Positions 36,761-62,951 of a DNA stretch of 64,000 bases are shown in pieces (the stretch's first letter is position 1; every line of letters starts with the position of its first letter). The notes below the pieces were generated by a model. That model did not search any database. It was not told the origin of the DNA and saw only the letters and a list, made by a program, of their open reading frames with translations. This DNA comes from Asterias rubens (Eukaryota; Echinodermata; Asteroidea; Forcipulatida; Asteriidae). The position numbers and the translations under genes are program-made. Where the stretch lies: assembly GCF_902459465.1 (NCBI RefSeq), contig NC_047065.1:1980309-2044308 (forward strand). The letters are read 5' to 3'.

Positions 36761-37456
36761 ATTTGGGTACTTTTTGTAACACAAAACACAATGTCCACAG
36801 ATTAAAATTGCGTATATCTCAACATATGCATAAAAAAAAAAACCTGTGAAAATTTGAGCTCAATCGGTCATCGAACTTGCGAGATAATAATGAAAGAAAA
36901 AAACACCCTTGTCACACGAAGTTGTGTGCGTTAGATGGTTGATTTCGCGACCTCAAGTTCTAAATCTGAGGTCTCGAAATCAAATTCGTTGAAAATTACT
37001 TCTTTCTCGAAAACTATGGCACTTCAGAGGGAGCCGTTTCTCACAATGTTCTATACCATCAACCTCTCCCAATTACTCGTCACCAAGTAAGGTTTGATGC
37101 TAATAATTATTTTGAGTTATTACCAATAGTGTCCACTGCCTCACTTACACAGTTTGAAGATAATGATAGTAGAAAGCTTCCCTTAAAATATCAGTTGCTG
37201 AGGTGCTGTACTTTTTTAGAAATGAGTAAAACAATGTCATGAAAATACGTTTTTACATGCTAAAATAATTTTCGTCTCATGATCACCGAGACGAAAATGA
37301 TTTTCATGACATTGTTTCACCCATTTCTAAAAAACTACAGCACCTGAGCAGGTAATATTTTCAGGGAAGCTTTCTACTATCATTATCATCAAAATGTGTA
37401 AGTTTGGTGTAAACTTGTAGACATTGTGTATTTTGTCCTACAAAAAGTACATCCAC
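36760..37456. mobile_element. Palindromic element with a family C element nested in it
   Basis: The outer arms are GTACTTTTTGTAACACAAAA (36768 on) and its partner near 37425-37450. The inner arms pair GATAATGATAGTAGAAAGC with GCTTTCTACTATCATTATC around a centre at about 37280. A left-truncated family C copy (about 36806-37141) splits the left arm. Confidence 0.7.
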
Positions 37457-38579
37457 CCTTTAACAAGATGCAGTATGGTCTATACTACAGGTTGATTCAA
37501 AATGAAATCTTCCCCTATCAATACGAGGACACGATGTTACAAGTTCGCATCGTCGCTCAAATAAATAAATAACTTCCATACCTATCATGTTACAATTTTA
37601 ACTACTCAAAACTGTTAAATAAATATCTTAGTTAAAATTGGGTCAAACCCTTTTACCAACCAATTAATAATTTATCTGTGTGCTCATGAGGAGCTTTTAA
37701 CTTAATATTAAGGCTTGATAAATAACAATAGTAGTATTAAAGAATTATCATACAGCTCTTTTTATTTTTAGGAAAGTGGAAAGGTATTGAAATGGATGTG
37801 CCGTTAATTGATTTACTAAGCCTATTATGTTAAAGTATTACTAATTATACAAAGAAAAAGGCGACAGGTAACCATGTACAAAATATTCAAATTACATATA
37901 CAAAAAACTCCGTACTTTTACAGTTTAGACAATTGCAACTTTTGTCTGTTTCTTAAAATGGCAAATAAAGAAAAATAGTAACTAAAGCGACGGGAGAAGT
38001 CTGGTCTGTTCTTTGGTTTAACTTTCAGTGTTGAATAATCAGTTCGTACCTTTGGAACTAAACAAAATGGCCACCGTTGGTATGATTTTATTCCCCAGAC
38101 AACGTGTACGGAAGTGTGACATTATCATTTTTAATTTCATTTCGTTTTAGAGATGTTAGTTTTCCATATTTTAAATGCACAACATAATACATATATTATA
38201 TAAAACATTTCAACAACCGTAGGCTTTAGCATACAAAAGATATAAACTAAATAACAACAGGGTATAAACTACCGGTAAAACAACAGAAACAAGCGAGACA
38301 GAAAAACATATGGACTAGATTGCACATCACAAGACTACAGACGGACATAGGGGGGGGGGGGGGGGAAAAGAGTTGGGCAGGAACAAAGAAGATGACATGT
38401 ATTTGGGAATACCAAGGAGAGAACTGGAGAAATCAAAGCTAAATGGCAAGTCCTCGCGATATTGTAAAGTTATCATGCTTTGGTAAACTTTACATGAAGG
38501 TGCAGCTGAAATAAGTCTCACGTTGATAGACGAATCAAAATATAAGGGAATGATTGCTTCTGGTTTTGGGGAATGGTTT
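37457..38579. other. Sequence 3' of ITFG1
   Basis: AT-rich, no gene seen. It probably includes the ITFG1 3' UTR. A G-run lies at about 38350-38366. TTTATT at about 37760 is AATAAA on the minus strand, a possible ITFG1 poly(A) signal. Confidence 0.4.
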
Positions 38580-52535
<13,956 letters not shown>

Positions 52536-52714
52536 TTTTGTTCACACTCGTCATCATCATGGGAATGGGAAAGTGTAATAATAAAATTTAGACAGTAACC
52601 AACTACTTGAAATTGTATATACAGCGCTGCAATGAAAAGGGTACCAAACTAAGCTCTGCATACTAATTTTGTGGACATGCGCAGTAGCGACATTTTGTGT
52701 AAATCATTTTAAAG
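52536..52714. promoter_or_regulatory. Compact bidirectional promoter, ITFG1 / DDX27
   Basis: Only 179 bp lie between the divergent start codons. The stretch has no TATA box that I can place. It holds CATGCGCAG at 52676-52684, an NRF1-like half-site. The DDX27 start context AAAGATGGCGCT resembles a TISU or YY1 initiator, which would imply a very short 5' UTR. Confidence 0.65.
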
Positions 52715-55700
52715 ATGGCGCTGCCCAGTGACTTCATCGGAACGATCGCAGATGACGACGAAATATCCGTTGCCTCAGAAGACTCAAGTAGCGATGAGGA
52801 GGTAATGTAAATGACACAAGAATACAGTTCATGGTATCGTTTTTTGCGGTTTGTTTTGGAAGAGGTAAACAATTATTTGCTAACGCTTGAAAGAGTGGCG
52901 TAAAGTTTTATCACGTGGCTTGGCTACGTGCACGTTTCACATGTAAAGAGTTCTATTTCCGACACATATGAGAATTATCACATGTATTACTTGAAATTGA
53001 ATTGAACTGGAATTGGAAGTAATAAATAAATTAATAGAATGTCAAATTGCATGGTGAAGATAAGGTGTTATGAATATCATGATATGATTAATCATGTTAA
53101 TTACTTTAAATTGTTTCATTTTTCCAATAATTCCACTGTTGTTGTATTTTTGTTGTATAAACAAAATTCTGAAAATGAATAATAATAGAAATAGGCCTAT
53201 CTATTTAAATTTTGAAATAATTATCTAATTAATTATTATTATTAATTATTAGTTTAACAGGAATATGGTAATTCATTTTGGTTCAAAATCAACATTGTAG
53301 TTAACAACAGAATTTGAAAGGACATTTGTGTCTCGTCACTTTTTTCATTTCTCATTTGAGTAACAGCACGCAGTAATAGTTGAGTTGAGTAAGATACTAA
53401 ATTATTTCATAGCAAGTGAAAAAGTAGTTGCGATAACGTAACCCTCCTCCCAATGGCGGAGCCGGAGGGTCACGAACCATGCTCGAATTGTAAAGGGCGA
53501 AATGGTCTAGTCAACAGATTTGCTGAATTTTTATCACTTTTACAAATTCTAGGAACACGAACTTAATCCTTAATGTCTAATGAATAACACTCAAAAACAC
53601 AAATGAGAAAATATTTTGAAGAAAAAGGACAAAAACCGGAGATCCCGGAGCGAAACAGTCACAAATTTCCCATTTTCTATTGTGAACCTGTCGCATCGCC
53701 TTTTTGTGACTTCCCGATATGTTCAACGCTTTATTTTTTGGTCACCAGTACCAGCCAATTGGATTGCAAACTGCCGAGCCACGGCCAAGTTGGACTAAAC
53801 CATTCTGTAAAAGGGGTGTTACAAGGCAGTGCGGCATTATAACACCCCTTTTACAGAATGGTTTAGTCCAACTCGGCCGCGGCCTGACAGGTCGTCAATT
53901 CAATTGGCTGGTACCTGCGGTTCAGCGCTTGGTGACCAAAAAATAAAGCGTTGAACATTTCGGGAAGTCACAAAATGGCGTTGCGACATATCAACCTGGG
54001 AAATTTATGACTGTGGTAAAAATGGAGCAAATCTGTTGACTAGCTGTCGAAATAGTACATGTTTGACCATTTCGCCCTTTACAAATTGAGCATGGTTCGT
54101 AACCCTCCGGCTCCGCCGTCGGGAGGAGGGTTACATTATCGCAGCTAGTGAAAAAGTGGTGGCAGGATACAGAAAATTTTCCCTACTGAACTCTGTATCT
54201 CTGATTATAAACTTCACTCTCTTATGGTTTTAGTTAGAATCTGTTTATTGATTTTTAAAAGAGAATTGAATTTTGTTACATTTTACATAAATTTCATTCA
54301 TTTCAAACAGGCCATCAAACCCAAGAAGTTATCGAAAGTGAAGCGTCAGAGGAAAGGCCAAGAGGATTTCTCACAGGATTTCTTCTTCTCCGAGCGGGCA
54401 TTAATTGAAGAAAGTATATGGAGTCCCAATATTATGAAGACGTTGAAGCCACGAGGCCACACCTTGATCGGTAAAACTACGTCCCTGGAGCAAAAGATCG
54501 CTAAGATTAGAGATGACCGAAGAAAAGTGAGACCCATTTGCTTGTTGTGTTATGAGTGTTTGTCTTGTTTGTTGTACTTGGTACAAAAGAAATTATAAAT
54601 GAAGTGCAACACTTCAACTTCTACTAACTTCTACTTCTACTTCATTACTCGGCAAAATCCACAAGTTATGATATATAGATCACGGAACAATCACAAATAT
54701 AGTAAGATGTCTTGCTCAAGGACACAAGTGTCGGGACTGAGATTTAAACCCAAATTGTGAAGACTCAGCCACCACAACTTGAATTTGGTGCGCAAGACCG
54801 CTCAAAAACATGCCATATATCCCACCACCATTTTTCAAGGTTGTTTGTTTGATTCAACACGCTACATGCCTAAAACATACTTCATGAACAATACTTGAAG
54901 AAGCTATTTATACCTGGTTAAATGTTTAATTCACGGTGATTATCAACAACATTTTTCTTTTCTTATATCAACATAAGTAGAAAAAGAACCTTAACTTCAT
55001 TTTACTTGATCACTGACTCAATGTTTTGACAATTGCATCTAAAAGGAGAAAGAATCTGAGACAGTTTCGGCGGAGGCAACAGATGAGAAGGAGGGAGCAG
55101 AAAACACAACACCGGTGGTCGATAACCTGGACAACGCTGTTGATGATGATGACGATGACGATATTGAGAATGGGTTAGAGGATTTACAATGGGATTCGAT
55201 CAGAGTCAAAGCAACCAGTGAGAAAAGACTGAAAAGAAAACAGAAACAAGGTAAGAATTCATTCAGTCAGTTTAGATAATGGTTGATCATCCACTGTAAT
55301 TCGTTACACATCCATAGTGGATGATAGGTCACTCTAATTCCTTACCTATCTATATTTTAATAGGTGTTACATTTTCAATTCAATTCAATTCAAGGTATTT
55401 TATTCAAATATTTGTAGCCAAAGGCTAAATTACAATTGAATTTACAAGTTAAAAATCATCAAGATTACATACATTAAAGGGAAATATACAAAACATTAAA
55501 CCCACCAAAAAAATAACAACAGGCAAATCACTCGGGAGGGATTTGAACCCATGACATTTGCATTGCTAGAAAGATGTCTTAATACTAGACTTTCGAGCTA
55601 GCCTGCATATATTAGGCAGGTTGATACCGATGACAAAATGTTGTGCTTTCAAACAAGTGCAATCCAAGATTCTCCAAGTTTAAACTGATACAATATTTAT

Positions 55701-58700
55701 ACATTACCTCTCTTATGAAAACTAACGAGTAGCTGGGTGATGCCCAAATTACTTTCTAAAATTCCTCCTTTTTTGAATTTATCATTTTTAAAGAAAGTTT
55801 TTGAATCTTGTTAATTTCAGCGGGAGATGATTCTGATTCTGATGATTCTGAGACGCAGAAGGCCAAGTTCTTTGCTGATGTTCCTGAGCTAACTGGATAC
55901 AGCAGTTTCCAAGAGATGAATCTGTCCAGGCCACTACTCAAGGTATGCATTTGACGTTTGTTGCGTTAGAGACTGATGTTAATGTCATGTACCATTCCTA
56001 TTTGATGTCTTGAAGAATAGAACTCATAGTTTCCTTTGTGTTTTCATCTTCAGGAGTCAACCCCCCACAATTAAATGTATCCTCCGTTGTAATCATTTTT
56101 GCTTACCTGGGGTGCAACATATGTCACTCTTAACCAAATAACTCTGATGTTTCCAAAGTTATAAGTAGACTAATATTCACTTGTTGACTGTCATAAATTG
56201 CCCCAATTTGAATTGCTGAAGTCTTGCGTAAAGTTCAGATGCATTATACTTGCTCAAGATAAAGCAGGGCAACTACTTGCTTCGTTCTGGCTCCTCGCCC
56301 GTCCTAGTTGTTCCCAGGTCCAGGACAGTTCATTACGGTGACCGGGCCTTCTCACACATTGGTCGTGTTCTCTGGAATCAAATTACTCAATTCCATCTTG
56401 ATCATTGTTTCTCCGGAGACTTTCAAAACAGAACTGACGACACTGCTCTTTACAAAGCATACTGTGTCGTGTCTATTCTTAAAAATTAGTTTTCACAATG
56501 TTTACTATTAATTGTACATCTATTTCACAGAATTTGCGCTTTACAAATCTATACTCCTTTTCTCTCTGCAGGCAATTAGTGCAATGAACTTTGTGATGCC
56601 GACCCCGATTCAAGGCAAAACTATCCCCATGGCTCTACTTGGAAAAGACATCTGTGCTTGCTCTGCTACTGGAACTGGTAAGTCAATTTGCCAATGCGTG
56701 AAATACTCATTCTGAATCTGAATTATATAGTTGGCAAAGCATCCTATTGGAAACATCACACCAACTTTTTGTTGAGAAAAGTCGATGAAGACATTTCAAA
56801 TTTAGACAAGGGAGGAAAACCCCTACAGGGAAAACCCACACAGTCAGCAAGGCTCCAGTCTGGGTATCAATCCGGGTATTGTTTGTCAACAACGGACAAT
56901 TAAAAGGAATCTAAAATAAGTTACAATGGATTGTTTGCAGACTTCTTTCACTGAAGTGAAACTTCATCTTTTTCTGTATTAAACAACGAGTTACAGTTTG
57001 TTTGTTTATCAAATAATAAACCGTAATGAAAACTGATTGGGTCAGCCGTTAATGATTTGTTTGTTTCTCTAACCCAAAACAGGTAAAACGGCAGCCTTCA
57101 TGTTACCTGTTCTGGAGCGACTTCTGTACAAACCTAAACAACTCACAGTTACACGCGTTTTGGTTCTGGTGCCCACGAGGGAGCTGGGTGTACAAGTACA
57201 TACTGTGACAAGAGAACTGGCGCAGTTTAGCAATGTAGATTGCTGTCTCGCTGTCGGTAAGTTCAAATCTCAAATTTGTCAAGCATTTCCATTCAAGTAA
57301 ATTTGCTCGAAAATATGTAAAATATTTAAATGTGTTACACGATCCTTGATTCAAGAGATTGCCTTGTTAAAATTGTCAGCTAATTTATTCAGCTGTTTAT
57401 GGTGTAGCTCCTTAAAATGTGATCTCTGCATTTTAGTGAAACATTCTATAACTTTTTCAAATATAAATAGGTGTAGTTTACTGATATTATTATTGTTCAT
57501 CTTCACAGGTGGTTTGGATGTGAAACTCCAGGAATCTGCTTTGAGGAAAGGCCCTGATATAGTCATAGCAACACCAGGTCGTCTGATTGATCATTTACAT
57601 AATGCTCCGACCTTTGACCTGAAGGATGTAGAGATCCTCATCCTTGATGAAGCTGACAGGTATGAACACCCAAGAATGCTTGGTGGAAATTGTAGATAGG
57701 GATCTTTATAACATTTTAAATTTCGGATAGAGAGTATAGACCTTATGCATTGACGTCATCCAGCCGCCATCTGTGAGGTCAAACGGTGACGAAACAATCG
57801 AAACGCACATAGATTGGCCAATGAACAACCTCCTTTTGACCTCAAGGCGAGGGCGCCCGTACTGAAATGACGTCACGTGCATAAGGTCTATTGCCCTCCC
57901 TCTTTAAAAGTAGTACTTAGTGTGTACTTATCATTGTGCATTCATAAAACGTTCACAATCTTCTATGTAACCAACCTGGGCCTAATTTCATGGCTCTGCT
58001 TATGAATGTGTTTTTTTTTTTCCAGGATGTTGGATGAGTATTTTGCTGAGCAGATGAAGGAGATTATCAGAATGTGTTCACGCAGTCGCCAAACCATGTT
58101 ATTCTCAGCTACCATGACAGATGAGGCAAGTCATTCATTCTGACAATAGAGCCATTGTCATGGTTCAACATTCTTGAGTTTCTTTCTTGCATTTCACACT
58201 GTAAATTAACCGATGTTAAAAGTCTGGCTGTTTTAAAGCCATTGGACCCTTTTGGTACAGGAAAAAAAAAAAAAAAGTTCACAGATTTACAAATAACTTA
58301 CAGGGTTTATAGAAAGAAGTGGTGAAAGACTTCTCTTGAAATATTATTCCATGAAATGCTTTACTTTTTGAGAAAATAGTAAAACAATATCAATTCTCGA
58401 CATCAAGAATTACAGATTTATTTTAAACACATGTAATAACACGGCGAAACGTGCAAAAACAAGGGTGGGTTTTCCCGTTATTTTCTCCGACTCCGATGAC
58501 CGATTGAGTCTAAATTTTCACAGGTTTGTTATTTTATATAGAAGTTGTGATACACGAAGTGCGGGCCTTGGACAATACTGTTTGCCGAAAGGGTCCAATG
58601 GCTTTAAGTACGCATTTGATCTCTAAGGAACATACGAGCCAAATATTACATATAAGTGATATTCATCCTACTACTTCTATCTTAACTGCTCCTTGATGAA

Positions 58701-61700
58701 ACTTTGAATTGCTAGTTTTGTGATACATCTGTCGCATCTCATTTGAAAAACAACAGAAAAGAATCTTTGTTTCTATGTATTGCCAGATCAATTTGGCTTA
58801 TGTCATAATATATCTTATATATATAGTTGACGCTACTCGGGCCGAACTCGACTCGAGACGTTGTGACCTTGGGTTTGTCCAATGTTAGAAATTCGTCTCT
58901 GCCATCCAGACCGATCCAGGGCAGCTTGAATAGCTTGATCGTATTGTAGGCCGATGGCGTTGAGGTCGTCTATAAGCTGTGATATGTAGGTGCTTATCAA
59001 GTTTTATATATCGTCTAATCATTTGAAATTTCTTTCTTCATCCTTTAAGGTTAAAGATCTTGCAGCTGTGTCCCTGAATAACCCAGTTAAGCTCTTCGTT
59101 AACGAGAATACCGATGTAGCATTCAACCTCCGCCAGGAGTTCATCCGTATCAGACCGAACAGAGATAGTGATAGAGAAGCTATTGCTGCCGGTAAGACCA
59201 GGGCCGATTTCATAAACCTGTTAAGCAGAAAATACTGCCTTGCTCATTTCTTTGCTAAGCAAAAAAATAGTGGGGCAACAGTTGCAGCAATGTAAATCTT
59301 ATGGAATTTTGGCTGGTAACAAGATTGTTTTAAGCAAGATTTTTCTGTGCTTAGCAAGTTTTTAAGGCAACATGTCTATAAAATTGGGGCAACATGTCTA
59401 TAAAATTGGGGCCAGTTTGTTTTTGTTAGCACGAACCTTACTAGATTCTATCTCCATGCAAAGTTTTAAATCCTTATCGAGAAAACACTGAATATTATTA
59501 AATTTTATTAGATGATTACCACATGGCAACAAAAAATAACACAAAACAATGATACTTGCATTTAGAGAGAATTCTTATAGTTTAATTTCTCTTTTTGTTG
59601 CAGCATTGTGTTGTCGGACATTCCACGATCACTGCATCATGTTTGTACAGACTAAGATTCAAGCCCATCGTCTTCATATCATCCTGGGTCTATTTGGACT
59701 CAATGTAGGGGAGCTTCATGGCAATCTCTCTCAGGCACAGGTAATGAACAGGGCCCAATTTCATAGAGCTGCTAAGCACAAAAATTTGCTTAGCATGAAA
59801 TTGCTGCCTTGATAAAAACAGGATTACTAACCAAATTTCCATGTGATTTTCAGGATAAGCAAACAACAGCTGAATACATGTAACAAGCAATATGCAACAA
59901 TAGGAAATTTGGTTGGTAACCCTGTTTTTATCAAGAAAGACATTTCATGCTAAGCAAATTGTTGTGCTGAGCAGCTCTATGAAATTGGGCCCAGGTCTCT
60001 TCATGAAGACCATCAGAGCATACTGATGAAACATTGAGTTCTTCTCAGAACTTCAAACCTCACCTGATTTCTCTGGACTGTCATAGACAACATTGGTCTT
60101 GGAATTATACAATCCCCTCACTGAGTTCCTATTAACCAACCAAATCCAACTCAAAGTCCTCCTTATTTTTAAAGTCGGAAATGGCCTAGCTTATCTTCAG
60201 AACCTTATTTATAACAAATCCCACAGTTCTCGCAAACTACAATCTTCTTTTACTTCCAATTTGTGCCTGTCCCCTGCACCCCACACTTATACGCAATATA
60301 GCCATCGAGCATTCACAGTCAGCACATCAACATTATGGAACAATCTCCATCTTCACCCTCAGTCGGGTATCATCTCTTGAATCCTTCAAAGCCGTGTTAA
60401 CAAATAAGTTGCTTATAATAAAGTTACTATAATTTGTGTTTATTCGTTGATGCTAGTGTACAGCCATTTAACTTTTGTAAAAGGCGCTTTATAAATATCA
60501 TAAGTCTGTTCGTGTGCACTGCCATTTTGTCTGTATGGCAAATTTTCTGACCGATGCTATTATTCTCTTTCAGCGTTTGGAAGCTCTTCGACGATTCAAG
60601 GAAGAGAACGTTGATGTTCTGGTCGCTACGGATCTTGCTGCCAGAGGTCTTGATATTGAAGGAGTTAAAACGGTAAGATCAGCTGAGATTAATACGGTTG
60701 TGTCTTTTAAACATAGTTGGTACAGAGTTTCATTTCGGTAGAGCAATCGAAATGCCATTTTTCAAATAAGGTTTTGTTCTTTTGGTTTTGTTTTTGTAGA
60801 TTATTAACTTCACTCTGCCTAATACTCTGAAACACTACGTACACAGAGTAGGACGAACTGCTAGAGCAGGCAAAAGCGGACGGTAAGTAAAAAAGATCTT
60901 GAATAAGTCATCAACTAACCCACAATAAACACCTGCAAAATGACTTGCTATTGTTCCTCTTTTGTTTGTATTTTTTATAACTTTTTGGCAGCATCTCCCA
61001 TTGGTTTTACACACTTTCCAACTGGGGTCTTTACCCACACGTGTTGCGTTTAGTTTATAGTGCCATGGTTTGAATATACTGAGCACACAAACAAACACAA
61101 ACTTGTTATGACCTGTTAATATGAGAATTTCTGATTTTCATGGAGCGTTTGTTGGACTGAGTATCTGTTGTCTCTATAAGTTTTTGTTTATATCTTATTC
61201 TACAGAGCTGTGAGTCTTGTAGGAGAGCGTGAGCGAAAACTCTTGAAGGACATTGTGAAGAAGGCTAATAACCCGGTGAAAAGTCGTATAGTTCCCCAAG
61301 GTGAGATGTATTCCCATCTTCATTGTTGTAGCCTAAAGCCCGGTTCATACTTCATGCGAATGCGAAACGAATTTGGCGTCACAACCCTCCTTTCGTTGTG
61401 AATTTTGTGACGTCAACATTCACTTCGCATGCGCATTCGTAGGAAGTATGAACCGGGCTTTACTAGTTTAGATTATATAGGGCATCTCAGGGCAAACAAT
61501 TAACATTTGACCACAGGCCCCAGGCCAGTGATTTTAGCATCAAGCCTGTAAACTCATAATCGGACGAGCGCCCGTTGGGCTTGTGTTTTTCAATTGATTT
61601 GTGTAATATATATGTGAAAACGAATCGAAAACAAAATTCTTTCAACTCTGTTGAGTATTGAAGTGCTCATCCTTTCTTAGTGCTTGTTTAACCAATTTTG

Positions 61701-62542
61701 ATACTGGTCGTGTAAACTAAATTCTGGTCCAGTCAACGTATTGAGGCACAAGCCCTTGGGTCTTGTGAATTTTCTCTCCAAACTAGAGCCCTGCAGATGC
61801 ACGGCTCAAATTCTTCGAAGAGAGTAAGAATGTCAGAAGCAAAATGTTTTGATAACGTTAGTAATTCTGTTTTTCTTTGCAGATGTTATACAGAAGTACC
61901 GAGACAAGATCATCAGCATGGAGGACGACATCGAGGAAGTCATGCGTCTTGAAGAGGAGGAGAAAGAGATGAGAATAACGGAGCTTCAGATGCACAAAGC
62001 AAACGCCATGTTGGAACATCAGAGGGAGATCTTCAGCCGACCAAAACGGACATGGTTCCAGACGCACAAGGAACGCAATATTGAACGGGGTAAGTAGATT
62101 TTACCAAACTCTTCCTAACTTAGGATTAATCTAAGGACGAAGGACAAGTTAAGTTCCGTAACTCTAGAAGTAAGGTTCATTGAACCCATCCGTGTCTTGC
62201 ATAATGCACGTAATAGAATCCAGTGCACTCAGCGCAAAATGAAGGGGTTTGCCCCGATGCTTCGATTGGTTGGGCCTCGGCCCCTTGTAAACATTACATG
62301 GTGATATATAAAGAAAGAGGTTTCAAACTTCAAGACGTAGCTCCACATACCTTGTAGGAAAAATACTGAGTGCTTTGTGATGGCCATTGGGTGTGATTAA
62401 GCTCTATGAAAGAACTGAGTTTTGTTATTATTGTTATTAATATCATTGTTGTGTCATCTTTCCAGAGCACTTGACACTTAATCCAGAGAAAATTAAGAAA
62501 TCCAAGAAAAAGGCAAAGAAACAGGAGGACGATGAAGATCCA
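52715..62542 (+). CDS. DDX27: DDX27 (DEAD-box RNA helicase), 3' end beyond window
   Basis: Fifteen coding exons: 52715-52801, 54311-54526, 55046-55250, 55821-55942, 56572-56677, 57083-57256, 57509-57659, 58026-58125, 59050-59191, 59604-59740, 60574-60672, 60800-60882, 61206-61300, 61883-62089 and 62466-62542. These give 667 residues (human is about 770-800); the basic C-terminus lies right of the window. Motifs in order: an acidic N-terminus; Q-motif region (PTPIQ near residue 222); Walker A ATGTGKT (about 243); PTRELG; TPGRL; DEAD (LDEADR, about 350); SAT (about 380); and motif [12 protein letters not shown] (about 530). In humans and yeast (Drs1) it acts in the nucleolus in large-subunit rRNA processing and associates with the PeBoW complex. 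Intron 8 uses a GC donor (GATGAG|GCAAGT). Introns 1, 7, 8, 9 and 10 contain palindromic elements, some very close to splice sites. Confidence 0.97.
53425..54147. mobile_element. Foldback element with 9-bp target duplication
   Basis: Begins TAGTTGCGATAACG and ends ATCGCAGCTA. It is flanked by GTGAAAAAG at 53416-53424 and 54148-54156. Long inverted arms contain an inner perfect hairpin (ACACCCCTTTTACAGAATGG) near 53825. DDX27 intron 1. Ends match the element at 8028-8544. Confidence 0.85.
55376..55612 (-). mobile_element. SINE with tRNA-like head, minus orientation
   Basis: The left side is AT-rich (CAATTCAATTCAAGG), followed by ATTTGTAGCCAAAGGCTAAA. A minus-strand B-box-like GGGTTCAAATCCC lies near 55545. 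DDX27 intron 3. Confidence 0.5.
56245..56500 (+). mobile_element. LINE 3'-end remnant
   Basis: Translates to [20 protein letters not shown], a recognisable CR1/L2-type RT C-terminal block. Truncated on both sides. DDX27 intron 4, just before exon 5. Confidence 0.7.
57734..57891. mobile_element. Small palindrome, TAGACCTTATGCA ends
   Basis: TAGACCTTATGCATTGACGTC pairs with the inverted GACGTCACGTGCATAAGGTC. 158 bp. DDX27 intron 7. Confidence 0.75.
57979..58013. repeat. Family B end fragment next to DDX27 exon 8
   Basis: TGGGCCTAATTTCATGGCTC, then a T-run that forms the polypyrimidine tract of the exon 8 acceptor at 58025. Only one end of the element is present. Confidence 0.65.
58234..58606. 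mobile_element. Family D palindromic element
   Basis: Begins TTAAAGCCATTGGACCCTTT and ends GAAAGGGTCCAATGGCTTTA. About 370 bp. In the GC-AG intron of DDX27. Confidence 0.85.
59201..59413. mobile_element. Diverged family A palindrome next to a splice donor
   Basis: Begins GGGCCGATTTCATAAACCTG nine bases after the exon 9 boundary (59191) and ends AAATTGGGGCC. It contains a tandem 22-bp duplication near 59370-59413. DDX27 intron 9. Confidence 0.65.
59751..59992. mobile_element. Family A palindromic MITE next to a splice donor
   Basis: Begins GGGCCCAATTTCATAGAGC ten bases after the exon 10 boundary (59740) and ends with the exact inverted form. DDX27 intron 10. Confidence 0.85.
60105..60510 (+). 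mobile_element. LINE 3'-end remnant
   Basis: Translated pieces such as [20 protein letters not shown] match the C-terminal block of CR1/L2-type RTs. It ends with the typical GGCGCTTTATAAATAT. DDX27 intron 10. Confidence 0.7.
61334..61462. mobile_element. Small palindrome, TAAAGCCCGGTTCATAC ends
   Basis: TAAAGCCCGGTTCATACTTC pairs with GAAGTATGAACCGGGCTTTA. 129 bp. The interior has GACGTCAACATTCAC. DDX27 intron 13. A relative is at 62592-62780. Confidence 0.8.
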
Positions 62543-62591
62543 GTAAGTAGACATTTTAGTTTCAAGAAAATTTTGTTGCAAGTCTCATCAT

Positions 62592-62780
62592 TAAGCCAGG
62601 TTCATACTTCCTGCGAATGCGATGCGAATTTGATGTGAATTTGACGTCACAACCCCTCTTTCGCTGCGATATTGGCAAAAGGGTTGCCCACAACTCAACT
62701 CAGTGCGAATTCCGTTGCATATTTGGGACGTCAACATTCGTATCACATTCGCATTCGCAGGAAGTATGAACCGGGCTTTA
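62592..62780. mobile_element. Small palindrome, TAAGCCAGGTTCATAC ends
   Basis: Same family as 61334-61462, 189 bp, with inverted arms GAAGTATGAACCGGGCTTTA on the right and CATTCGCATTCGC inside. DDX27 intron 15. Confidence 0.8.
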
Positions 62781-62951
62781 TGCTCCAAATTTACTAGATA
62801 AGTTTTGTAGAGTTTCCATAACCAACTTGTTGTAATAACAATTTATTTGTTTAAATAGTTAATGGTTTTACCCTGGATCTGGATCTGGATCAATATTCTC
62901 AACGCTCTTACTAGAGCAAAACGAGAAGAGTGAGTGTGCGCGGTGCAGTTT

